NCBI GenBank assembly: GCA_000310025.1 | Contig: FN649749.1 | Coordinates: 2,203,400-2,267,399, forward strand | Length of the DNA: 64,000 nt | Direction of reading: 5' to 3' | Source: Ectocarpus siliculosus | Lineage: Eukaryota > Sar > Phaeophyceae > Ectocarpales > Ectocarpaceae | Part shown: positions 22,199 to 32,987 of the stretch, one piece after another | Layout of the letters: each line of letters opens with the position of its first letter | Position numbering within the stretch: the stretch's first letter is position 1 | Notes under the pieces: generated by a model | The model's database searches: none | Seen by the model: only the letters and a program-made list of their open reading frames with translations | Told to the model about the DNA's origin: nothing | Made by a program: the position numbers and the translations under genes

Positions 22199-25100
22199 AT
22201 GAAGACCTTCTGCGCTGCTGCTGGATTTGTCATCGCCGCTGGGCTCATGTCGTCTACGGTGCAGGCGTCCGGCGTCGTCACTGCGCAGGTACAGATAAAG
22301 TCATGAAAGAACGAGAGAGGCGCTTTACATACAGTCATGTTCTACTGCGGTACTATGGCTGTAGCTACTGTAGCGAGCAGCGCAGACGAAGTTTGTGGTC
22401 CGGTGCTCGGCTGCGCGCTGCTGTAGAGCAGGACTCCGGCACATCCGGAGTGCGCATGATGCAGCGTGCGAAACATCGGCCCGAGCCCGAGAGCTTGGTC
22501 CGGCGATTCGTTGCTACAATTTTGGGGTTACAATTTTGCTGTATGGACCAGCTCATGAGTTCTCGACTCGCCACGACATGCTTTTACTCCCTCAGTGCTG
22601 TAGATGGCTCGACAACGCCCCCCTGATTTCGATGCTGCCCTTCGTGTTCCCCCTTCGCGCGTTCAGCAACAAATCACCTTGTTCAACCCCGAGGACTTCG
22701 TGTTCAGCCTCGGCGGTCCTGAGCCCGATGCACTGGTGGACGGCTTCCAGATCCGTTTCGTCAATGTGAACCAGCTGCCGGCTCTGGACGGACAAGGCAT
22801 CTCGATGGCCCTTGTGAACCTCGACCCATGCGCCATCAATCTGCCTCACATCCACCCGCGTGCCACGGAGGTGAACGAGCCTTCAGCGTTCAATGGACGG
22901 TTGTTTCCCAATCCGCTGCCGTGCTGTACTGCTGTAGCGCTATGTAATTCTTGTGAAACTCCTCTCATTCTCGGTTTTGGGTTAGACTAAAGGTCTCATT
23001 CTCCATCTTACGTCAAAAGATATTGCAACAGATTGATCTTGTATACTACACCTACACTCATGTGTAAGAACAGTCTGGAGGTATCGAGCACAATCAATCT
23101 TGGTAGACCATAGACTATTACATATTGTAGATCTCCCTTCTGGAGACGTGGGTGTCAAGCTTCCCGCGGGCGACGCAAGAAGACCACATGCGTATTGCCG
23201 GAAATAGGCTGTGTGTTATTTTTAATGGGCAAATGCCTAACGCTAGCAAGCCGGCACGTGTTCTACATTGGAGCCAGCTCGAACGTACCAGGAAGACCCA
23301 AACATACATTCTTTTACGAATGATTTTTGTGATGGCAGATTTCCAATGAGAACAACAGAATGTTGAATCGGCAAACAAATAAACGCAAACTGATAACACT
23401 GTGGGTGCATGCGCTCAGACTTGTCTACACCAGCGAGCCCATGGGTCACCCATGGCCATGCCCGTGCCATCATGAGCGTGCCCATGAGTAGCGCGTGGGC
23501 AGCCCATGGGCGGCCCATTGGCGGCCAATGAGAGTCCTTCAAAACCAGCGTACTACTAAACAATAGTTTGTCTGCTTTGGAACGGGCACTATAGCGGCTA
23601 ACAACCCTAACCCTACCCCCTACCCCAAGCCCACACGAAACGTGCTACATAGGTTGGCGCTGGTGGCTAAGTTTTACTGTAGGTTGATATGCCGGTGGCG
23701 AAGTTCTTGGTTGAAGTGCCCACGATGGGCACTTCATGGGCCGCCTGCCCATGGGCCACCGATGGGTGGCCCATGAAGTGCCCATGGGTGACCCATGGGT
23801 GTCCCATGGGCGGTTCAACAAAACTGCCAGGATTGTGGGAGATTGGAATAGTCTAAGGCTAAACCGGACAACTGATTTTCAGCCCAAAATACCACAAACC
23901 GAGGTGATGGCGCCAGCTTTGAACAAGCAACATGAATGGGGATTCATTGTGGGGGTGTATGCATGATCAGGTTTATCCGGGTAGGTGTTGTTGGCTGCGA
24001 GAACCCTGCCCTAGCCGGATAAACCTGTATGAAAAGTGCGTGGGGGCCATTTTCCGTTCTGTCGTTTTTGATGGGTTTCAGAATTGGTTCGCCAGGCCTT
24101 GTCTGCGCGGAACGCGTCCCGGGGGAATAGAGCCAGTCTGTGTGACTTTGACCGTCAACCACACGCCCCAGGGAAGCCTGCCGAGCTCCACGCATGAGCG
24201 TTAATGTGCCGACGAGCCTCCTGCGTGCCCCTGAGAGGGAAGCACGAGAAAAGACTACCTGCCGCGAGAGAAAGAAATGTCGAAGCTATTATGTCGTTTT
24301 CGTGGTGTTTTTCTTTTTGCTGTTGGTGCATCGGTGCCTTGTGTATTTGTTTGTGGTTCGGGAAAATGTTACCATTTTCAGTGCCTCGCTAGCACTGGTG
24401 GTGCTGCAAGTTGTCGCCACGATAGGTTATTTCTTTGGGAAGGCTACCCATCTAGCCACGGCCGGAAACATGTAGGCGGTCACGAGGTGACCGCAATGGA
24501 CAGTTGATCACCTGTGCCGTGAAAGTAATAGCGATAAGCGTGAACGGTTGAACACAAGCTGGCGAAGTCAACCACGATCTTCACCTGAAGTAAATTGACG
24601 TTGAGTTTGTGGCTACGACGATGTGTTGCCGGAAGCTGCAGATCATGACCGTAGCCATGAACACAGTGATGCCACACTTACGTATGTATGACGCTCTGCG
24701 GACGAAGTTCACCTCAAAGATATACGAGCCTCAACCTCGCCCCCATCCCCCGACATAACACTCCGTTCATTCACAGATGTTGTACGTGATCAAGGGCGAG
24801 CAAGTCCGGGTGGCGTTCGTAGAGGAGAACGGTGGCGAGGGGGCCGTCGTCAATGACCTTGCCCAGGGGGACGTGGCTTTCTTCCCTCAGGGGCTAATCC
24901 ACTACCAGCAAAACCTTGACTGCGAGCCGGCGACGTTCCTGGCCGCGCTGAACAACGACGACCCCGGTGCCGTTACGATCACGACTCGCTTCTTCGAGCT
25001 GCCGACGGAGGCCATCCAGGTGCGTGCTCGGTTCCTCTCAGCAATAGTATGTTGCAGCCTTTGCACTCTGCTTCAAATCCTTGGTTGCAACGTTCATGAA

Positions 25101-25400
25101 AGCATGTCTCAATCACTCGGTAATACATAGTACAGGGTATGTGGTATTCCTCGAATCACCCTTCCACAGAATCTTGACCGGGCTTCAATTGTCGTCATTG
25201 TGATGCACCCACAGGCTTCGCTAAACTTCGAAGAGCCCGCTCTCCAGAAGCTGATCGAGTCACTCCCCGATGCACCAGCGGCGGCTCGCCAGCAGTGCCT
25301 TCAGAGGTGTGGCATGGCTGAGCCGGGCAACGACTTCAGCTACGACTACACCTACGACGACGACACCAAGGACAGCGAGGACAGCGGGGGCGAGTACTAA
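22199..25400 (+). CDS. Germin-like cupin, copy 2 (4 exons)
   Basis: Exons 22199-22288, 22667-22870, 24777-25019 and 25215-25400, phase 0 throughout, 240 residues. The exon layout, signal peptide, both germin boxes and acidic tail are as in the gene at 740. It differs by F10, S18, I103 and G238. The ATG is preceded by a natural-looking leader shared with the third paralogue, so this is probably the parental copy. Intron 2 has the same palindromic repeats (about 23439-23530 and 23715-23820) and the same 93-codon frame (24194-24475). It is expected to be secreted and metal-binding; the substrate is unknown. Confidence 0.9.
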
Positions 25401-25456
25401 ATGATGTTGGACAATGTTGCCTGCCGTTCCTGTGAACGTGTTTCGCTCGCGGACTC

Positions 25457-26833
25457 TCAGCCCGAGCCGTTGGATGCAGACAGGGGTGGGTGCGTGGGTG
25501 CGGGCGCACTTGCGTATCGTATCCGTTCTATTGAAACAAGTACGTGTAATGAAGTATGTTGTAAAGGTCTCGAGGTGAAATGCAATGCGGTGTTCACGAA
25601 CTGGTGTTCGTTGACTTCCGGCTTGAAACTCACTCTGTATCCTGCCTTAGATGTACGTGTAACAGGACGTTCCGAATACCCATCTTTCGCTACGTGTATG
25701 TGAACAGATAGAACAGAATGATAGTAGAGGCTACCGTCGCTGAGGTTGACTCGAGATAGGTATTCGCGTCGGGACACCTCTCCGTTGCCGTCGGCGGCAC
25801 GAAGTCGTGCCGTATTCACTCCGGGAAAACGCGTCTTCATGTTGTCCTCAAGAATTCACTCGTACTGTGTGGTTGTCATATCCGGTGGCATTTTCGCCGA
25901 ACGCATGCATTTGGCGTTCCCGTCCTTGGGCTTAGTGTTGACATTGGCGATCGGTCTACAGTCTATACCCTACGTACTGTAGATCTCTTGAACTTAAGTC
26001 CGTAGCGTTAGGGACAAGATCGTAGATCTCGGATGGAACCTTGATTTCCATGGTACAATTTAGACAGAGTGAGCACTGTAGTTGTCTGTCTACAAACAAT
26101 ATATACATTCCGTACGTTACTTCGTGTGGTATGTTGTGTTCGGACGGTGTCGGTGCCTGCGGACAGTTCTCGATAGCGAGAAATGCACAGCAGTTGGTGC
26201 CTTTCCCGGTAACGCTGAGGCTGAAGTGAACGAAAATATTACCGGACGCTTGACCTTCTTTCTGAACATAACCTTCTCTATTGTCGACGTTGGGGATGAG
26301 TGTTGACTCTGCTATCTGCATTGGGCGCAGGTGATGGATGGTGTCGTCGATTGATGTCTGGTCTACAATGCACCTCGGCCAATAAATATACTTTCGCCTC
26401 AACACATGGTTCGACCGCTCTTAGATTGGCTTCATCCCCTTCGAGCTGCCAAGACATATACCCAAAGCAGAGTGGCATGGACTGCGTTGTGTCAATCTAT
26501 GAGGTTTATGTGCCCCCATGCACAGCGGTACCGACCACCACTCGAGGACCTCAGATATGGAGTAACCCCGTCGGAGGGGATATTCACAACACCGTTCGTT
26601 TGGAGGCAAACATGCGGAGGATCTGTGTTGGCTCCGTAATAAACTTGAAATACATGAAAGCGGTCTTCTGCGGCCGCGGCCACACTGCCGTACTCTACTG
26701 AACCACAGAATGTCATAATTGTCTGCTGGAAATGAAAGCTTTGGCAAACCGTTGCCGTCATCAAGCAATAGACCAACAGCACAACAAGCCGTCTTGAACC
26801 CAAAAATACAACAACACGATTTGACATCGACAC
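25457..26833 (-). pseudogene. Unknown secreted-protein gene, right copy
   Basis: Minus-strand blocks 26833-26492, 26405-25956 and 25840-25457. The first has an ATG at 26827 and a clear signal peptide (RRLVVLLVYCLMTATVC), then FHVFQVYYGANTDPP. The second, 149 codons, has several cysteines and is open, unlike the left copy. Ahead of the third, the reading frame meets TGA where the left copy has TGG (QYE.ILEDN against QYEWFLEDN). Exon joins are unclear. I recognise no domain. Each duplicate is damaged in a different place, so neither looks fully intact. Confidence 0.5.
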
Positions 26834-27100
26834 AGAACTTCACATGTCACCATTGATCGTGCGTTTAATGTGCTCTATGATGGTTATTTACGCTGAACTG
26901 TCATTCTTGAGGACCTCTCTCTTCTCGGGGCCGGCAATCCTCCTGCCGGCGCTATCAGAGGAGAATCAACCAACCGTCGTCCCGATCACCGATCAGCAGG
27001 AACATGTGAGAACCTTCCCAACCCCCACGTCGGCAGGAAAGACAAGCCGATAGAGACACTCTGGGCCATAATTCCCCGAAAAATACAAAGAAACAATAAT

Positions 27101-27390
27101 TGATAGCAAATTTAGAGACACCCGGATGGTCGCCGAAGAACGGATGGTCGTCTTCAACACACTCACTCTCAACAAGTTCAATGTCCGAAAAATGTCGCTG
27201 TGGTACAGAAGATCTACTTTGACCTCGACGCGCCCTCTACCTCCTCAAGTCATCCTGGCTGCATGAGAGTATTGCGGAATCACTTTGAGGCGGGCGGACA
27301 AGAGAAACACATTCATAAAGAACCAAGATGGATATTCACCGACAACAAAAATGACCCATCTTTGGGGTGATGTACATTATCCTTATTCGT
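27101..27390. other. No gene seen
   Basis: Unique sequence between the duplication end and the decamer array; no coding signal recognised. Confidence 0.3.
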
Positions 27391-27569
27391 GCCCATGGGT
27401 ACCCATGGGTATACCCGTGGGTACCCATGGGTTGGGTACCCATGGGAACCCATGGGCAATACCCATGGGTACCCATGGGTACCCACGCCCCATGGGTACG
27501 CATGGGCACCCATGGGTATACCCATGGGCACCCATGGGTACCCATGGGTAGTGGGTACCTATGGGTAAC
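27391..27569. repeat. Palindromic decamer satellite
   Basis: Tandem units of CCCATGGGTA, some degenerate. The unit is self-complementary (its reverse complement is a rotation of itself) and 10 bp long, so every frame on both strands encodes a peptide of the type YPWVPMGTHG. NcoI-like CCATGG and KpnI-like GGTACC palindromes alternate. Confidence 0.92.
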
Positions 27570-29480
27570 GACGGTGGAAATTGCAAAACTCCCTCTGTTA
27601 GATGTATGCGTACGTACTCCTGGTTGTGGACACTTTGGGTTCGGCACTCGGCATTTTCTGCCTCTCGGCAGTCACTCTCTTTCTCGGGGGCACACAGCGG
27701 GTAACGCGATGCAACACTGCGCATGGCTGGTACTCGTAAGCCATTCACCTGCGGCGCCTGTCCTTACCGTTCAACCTCGCGTAAACTGGATGCATACCTG
27801 CGCTATGCTTACCGCCCATGACAAAGAAAGGCGATGATCCATCACCTAGCAACATAAAGGCATAACTGACGGAGGAATGTGTATCTATACGAAGTGTAAA
27901 GATCCCAGAGCACGTATTTCAAGCGGAAGGTCATCAGCTACCAAGGGCAGGTAGCCGGAAACGCTACTCTAGTCAGATGGCATTATGGTCGGGGTCGCGT
28001 CCCCCCTAGCGAAGGGGTATCGGGGTTAGCGCCCGTGAGTTGCCACCCCGGTCCCAGTTTACAGCCTTGGTGTACGTACCAACAGCGAATAACTCGACTC
28101 TCCGCTTTTGTTCATGGCCACAACAACTTGTACATCATGCTGATTCCATTGCTGCTGCCGCCCCAAGCGTCACCGCAGAGTCCATCGACAGCACCGTTGG
28201 CCTTTTAGACTTTGCGGCGGGCACGGTGATACGCTGCGCAGCAGTTCAACTAGGCTGAGCGTGTGCACCCAACTTTGGTAATAACGTAGATCATGTGTGT
28301 AATTGTTTGGGGTTGTGTCGCAGTGTACGGCGAATGGAATAAGTGTGGTGTGTTCTTTGGATAAAACGAGAAAAAAAAAAGGTAATGCTCGTGGTAGAAA
28401 ATATTTATGCGTGAGGGGCCTTGTCAACGGAGGGTTCTATGCGCCACATCTTCCCAAAGATTGCTTTTGTTGTCCTGGGCACTCTTGTCGTCGTCGTCGT
28501 GCAAGAAGAGGCGGGAGTCCGCTGGCACAACCTCTCACGGAGGTTGGCAGCCACGAACAGTGTACATGGAATGACGTGTCGCAACACCTCGTGCGTGAAG
28601 CTGTGGGTCAAGTTTTCCTCGTGACCGGCTACAAGGCTGAACCACGTGCTTTGGTACCTGCAAGGGACATCGAACGCTAAATTACTTGTAATACGTGCTG
28701 TTCGTTGCCGTACGCAGGAGCTGCCGACAAGGATTGGATATTTCTTGTCCACACACACACCGGTGTTAACCCCCTCCTGTGTAGCCTTGGATGGTTGTAG
28801 TTGTACGGAAAAACCATACTGAAAGTGTACATTTTATTACTCTGCGTACGTACAATGAAAAGTGTCGTATACTTCTCACGACGAAAATGGGAGTACTGTC
28901 GCCATACCAAGTTGGACTGGGAAGGCCGTGCAAAAATGGTCATGTACGTACGCGGTTGTCGTCACCTTGAAGCCTCTCACCGAAAACACACCCGCGGACG
29001 CTCTTGCCGATACACGGTATACGAGAACATGGCAACAGGTAACGACCACTGTAAATGAAGCAGGCAGCCGCAAGGATGTTACTTCCATTGTGGCAGAAAA
29101 TGACCTTGGAGGACCCGCTGATGGTAGTAAGTCGTTCCATACTTCGATTGAAAACACTAAACAACTGCGAGAGAGAAAAACCCATGAGGACCCGATGATG
29201 GTAATAAGTCGTTCCATACTTCGATTGAAAACGCCAAACAACTGCGAGAAACAAACGTGGCACAACACGAACGACTGAAGTCCCACAAAGAAAACCAGGG
29301 ATTACCCCGCGTCGGAACATGCACGCGGCGCCATTCGTAAACCTCTTCACCCCACCGTGCCAGAGCGAGCTCGAGTGCCCTGGTCTACAAAACCACGATC
29401 GTTCATCACGAAGTATGGATGGAGCTGGCCACCACCAGGCATTTCCCCGCATAGTACTGCGCGCTTCAAGTGTTTATCCT
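27570..29480. other. 1.9 kb without a recognisable gene
   Basis: Open frames show no known domain. An imperfect ~82 bp tandem duplication lies at about 29108-29270 (unit containing GTCGTTCCATACTTCGATTG). Confidence 0.4.
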
Positions 29481-29481
29481 T

Positions 29482-30493
29482 TCAACGAGTCAAAGATGCA
29501 TCTCTAAACTGAACCCTCTTCAGCGACCTTGGCCACATGCAACCACACGTAAAACCGTCACCTGTAGACATCCCGTCAAACCCCAGTTCGACTATAGCTC
29601 TCGGCCAACGTACGCCTGACAGTGGTTGTTGGAAGCGTTTGCCAAACGACAACTCCTTCAGGGTAGGAGCCCAACATGACTCGAGAGTGTCGATCGACTG
29701 ATTGAATGATCCCCCGAAGGCAAGCGACTCCAATCCAGGCGGCCACTGCAAGGTGTAAACCTTCGTGTTGAACTTACCCCCAAGCACCAACGTCTTTAGG
29801 CTCGTAGGCCAAGTGGTGTCGCTTACACGCCACCCGCAGCCTGACCCAGACTCGAAAGCTTCTAGCGTGGACGGCCACTTAGCGCGTTCGACGGAAACCA
29901 TGTCGTCGAAATCATCCGGGAACACAACTATATGCAAGTTCCTGGGCCAATGAACGGCATCAACCTTCTGGTTAAATTTTATGGCGAACGACACCTCCTA
30001 CAGCCCCTCAGGCAACTGCATGCCTTGTATTGGGCTGTTGAAACTCCCCCCCAACCGTAGGACCTTGAGCGTGGCAGGGAGTACCACAGGAAGCCTCAGC
30101 CCCCCGTTCCCACGCACCCCCCAAGGTGAGATACTGCAGCTAACCAGGCCAGATAACGTCTAGCAGGTTCTGCTGGAACGCATCACCGGCCGTCAGAGCG
30201 ATCAATGCATCCGGCCAATGATAGCCGGTCAACGGCTGGTCAAAGCACGTACCAAACGCCAAACGTTGCAAGCTACTGGGCCACCGGACTGCGGCGATTG
30301 GCTGGTTGAAGCATCCTTCTACACGAATGTCCTCGATGGAATCTACGAAAGTCACACCTTCGATGGACCTGTTGAATGTGCTTTCTAGCGAAAGTTGCTT
30401 CAAATTAGGAGGCATACTGATACTTTCGAGTGGCTGGTTGAAGCGGCTCTCGCAGCCGGATCCTGTTGTATTCTTATCCCTTACCCAGATCAT
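29482..30493 (-). pseudogene. FNIP-repeat protein, main part
   Basis: Repeats of the FNIP type (about 22 residues, WP..L..L.FG..FNQP) run along the minus strand: RFNQPLESISMPPNLKQLSL, CFNQPIAAVRWPSSLQRLAF, FDQPLTGYHWPDAL, then GKFNTKVYTLQWPPGLESLA and FNQSIDTLE further down. Such repeats form leucine-rich-repeat-like solenoids for protein binding. The array is damaged: a TAG stands after DVIWPG where LQYLTLGG continues, another TAG lies in LPEGL.EVSFAIKFNQK, and the frame shifts between them. The upstream part lies on the other side of a YR transposon, at 32568-32960. Confidence 0.8.
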
Positions 30494-32567
30494 TCGATGT
30501 AAGTATTGGATTTGGTTGGGTGAGGCCTCCTGCGCCGGCCTGTGGTCCCGCCCATTACTTTCTTGTTAATTATCCGATCTGTCACATCTTAGTTATTGAC
30601 CACTCACGCCTCTAAGCTAGGTCTCGCCCACCCAAACTTTCTTTATTTTTCGCGGCGAGCACACGCAGAGAAATCGCATGTAAAGTCAGCCGACAACGGC
30701 AACACGTTTGAGTCTGCGTACAGCTCGCTACGGGTCCTCTTGGAACCCGTTGCCCCCACACTAGTAGTGGCGCCAACATATCGCTTCGCTACACTCTCCG
30801 TACGCCACCCGGCAATTTTCATGATAGCGTCCATCGCCGTTCCGTCTAGCGACTGCGCTAGAGAACCTCCGACGCGGAACGAGTGCATAGTGTAGCGGTG
30901 CGGCAGTCCCGCCGCTCGCAAATGCCCTTGTAGGGCAGCCGTCACCTAAACCGCCGTAAGCGGAGCGCAGCCCCGAGTTCCATCCAGCAGAACGATAGGA
31001 AACAGATGCCCTTGGGACAAATCCCAGCCAATACGCTCCGCCGCACTGATGTAGGCCGTAACATTGCGCACCGCACAAATAGACGGGCAAGCGACGTCCG
31101 GATGCACGACCACGGCATCAACAGAGTCCCGGAGGGTCTTGCCAAACTGGAAGTTGAAAATCAGACCCTCCCCCGCGGGCAACCGCAGAACTTGCGATCC
31201 CATAGTGAAGGAGAGATCATGGCCTCGCCGCATGGAGGCAAACGCCAGCGAAAACAAAGCGACGTCCCTGGTGAGCTCAATACGTTCCGCCAAAGAGGAC
31301 GCAGTCTGCGCGCGAGAGCGCATGTCCCTCAACTGATCGATGAGGACGTGCGGTAACATAGCCTCTGCCTGGTTGACAGCGACACCCACACGTTTTTGTT
31401 CCTCCCCCGTGAAGACGAGGTAGGAGTGCACCCTTTTGTACCACAGGATAAGGAGGGTAACTACATGCCCTGTCGTGAAGTGAAGACGAGGGTGCACAGT
31501 CCAAGTGAAGACGAGGGTAACCAGGGCATGCCCTGTCGTGCACCCACTTGGTACCACTACCTTGTGTGTCCAAGAAGCAGAGATAGTCAAACACGTCTCG
31601 GTCCGACGCCTGCTTCCAACCCCGACGTTGTTTAGTCGCCGAAAGTATGAAAGCGTCGAACCCGTCCGCTACGGCGCACTTGCGCTGTTGAGCACGACGG
31701 TTAGATGCGGCCGAGAGGACCTGATCACCACGAGCGCGCAGCGCGTCGAAATCGATCGACACCCGAGCCGCTTGAGGGTCACGCGGTACCGGACGCCCGC
31801 GGGCAGGCTGAACACCGCAGGACCAACAATAGTTGTAATGTCCCACGTTTTCCGCCTGGCACGACGAACACAGCCTTCTGACTGCAGGAGGCGGCCATGG
31901 CGGAGCGCGAGTTCCACAGTGTACTCGGCCAGGAGCTTCTTCGCCTCGCCTGGCGATAGGCAACGGACTTGTCGCCCGCCCGCGAAGTGGCCACCTTCCT
32001 GGCGCGCGCCAAAACTGCCGTGTAGGTCTCCGCCCCGGGAAGGGGCGGCAGCCGAGTGGCCACCTCACCCAAACGGAGGACCAACTCCTCCACAGTGCCC
32101 TGATCGCAACCGAGCCGGTTGCGGTCGAACACCCGCCCAAGGTCCAGCGTTGCCCCTGCTCCCGGCACCAGCGCCGTGTAGCACGGCAGAGCGTAGGCCG
32201 CCGTGGTCGCGTCCACAAACGCGGCCGTCTGGCGGTCGGGCCGGGGAGGCAGCCCAGGTGGAGGCGGGGAAAGCGGTCCCATCGGCGCGCTGGCAGCCGC
32301 TGGGGCCGCGGCAGCCGCCGCCGGGGCAGCAGCCGCTGAGGAAGCAGGTGCCGCCGCTGAGGAAGCCGTTGTAGAAGAAGCAGCCGCCGAAGTCGCCGCC
32401 GTGGAGCGCCGCGTGTTGCGAGGCGGCATGTTACGACTCTCAAATATATCCCTTCTCCTCGGTAGCTCCGGCGTATTTCGGGAGAGGAAAGGGGGATTAA
32501 ACTAGGTGGGGTCATTTTCCAACATCCTTTCTGGAATATCTGACTCTTCCCGATTTCGTTCCGAAAT
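30494..32567 (-). mobile_element. Second YR (Crypton-like) element inserted in the FNIP gene
   Basis: A block with a tyrosine recombinase gene separates two parts of one FNIP-repeat gene, all on the minus strand. The recombinase differs from the one at 16-17 kb: it carries a zinc ribbon and an Ala-rich N terminus. No RT is seen. I could not identify terminal repeats or a target duplication, so the exact ends are unknown. Confidence 0.65.
30643..32429 (-). pseudogene. Tyrosine recombinase with zinc ribbon (broken)
   Basis: The start ATG is at 32429 (MPPRNTRRST). An Ala/Pro-rich segment is followed by a helical region, a zinc ribbon C-x2-C-x10-C-x2-C (CSSCQAENVGHYNYCWSC) and a core-binding domain (RDVFDYLCFLDTQGSGTKWV). 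The catalytic domain then has R in ASMRRGHDLS, K in FGKTLRDS, HxxR in MHSFRVGGSLAQS, W in IAGWRTES and Y in AKRYVG. The reading frame changes near 31.87 kb and again within an inserted tandem repeat (about 31400-31570, GTGAAGACGAGG units). A TAG at 30946-30948 cuts the catalytic domain before the HxxR box. All catalytic residues are still present, but the gene cannot be translated. Confidence 0.85.
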
Positions 32568-32960
32568 CTAGATGCGTCTCAAATCCGAGATTACGAACGG
32601 CATCACCTCAACGGTGGCCGGCCACACCACTCCGTCCATGGGCGAATCGAATAAATCCTTGGCCCGAAATACACGCAAGTGACTCGGCGGCAACATGCGG
32701 ACATGTGATTGCCCGCTAGCGGACCATAAGTCCGCGGAAATCGACAGCATCCTGACGCCGTGCATGTTGTCGTGGAACTTGTTAAAAGAAGGGGCGGACG
32801 TACATGCCGACCAAGTAATCGCAACCGCAGTCGATGGCTTCAGCTTGGCTAGCCACTCTACCAATTCTCTATCGTATGTCGGCCCCTGGTAAATTTCGTC
32901 GCCTAGGGTACTCCTGAGGAGAGGATCCAGCATCCCTCTGTGGGTTACTGTGGCACACAT
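32568..32960 (-). pseudogene. FNIP-repeat protein, upstream part
   Basis: ATG at 32960 (MCATVTHRG). A 130-codon frame ends in a FNIP repeat (LRVFRAKDLFDSPMDGVVWP) and then breaks off at a TAG at 32568, next to the YR element. The repeat pattern continues on the far side at 30493. The N-terminal 90 residues have no recognised domain. Earlier exons may exist upstream. Confidence 0.6.
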
Positions 32961-32987
32961 CGCTGCTATGTTGCATATCTGACAGGG

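Larger units (their letters stand above)
22199..27100 (+). repeat. Segmental duplication, right copy
   Basis: Partner of 740-5545. Notable differences include a ~20 bp stretch near 24005-24025 that completes an inverted repeat (TTTATCCGG and CCGGATAAA) and is missing from the left copy, and a small tandem duplication at 22518-22535. Confidence 0.9.
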
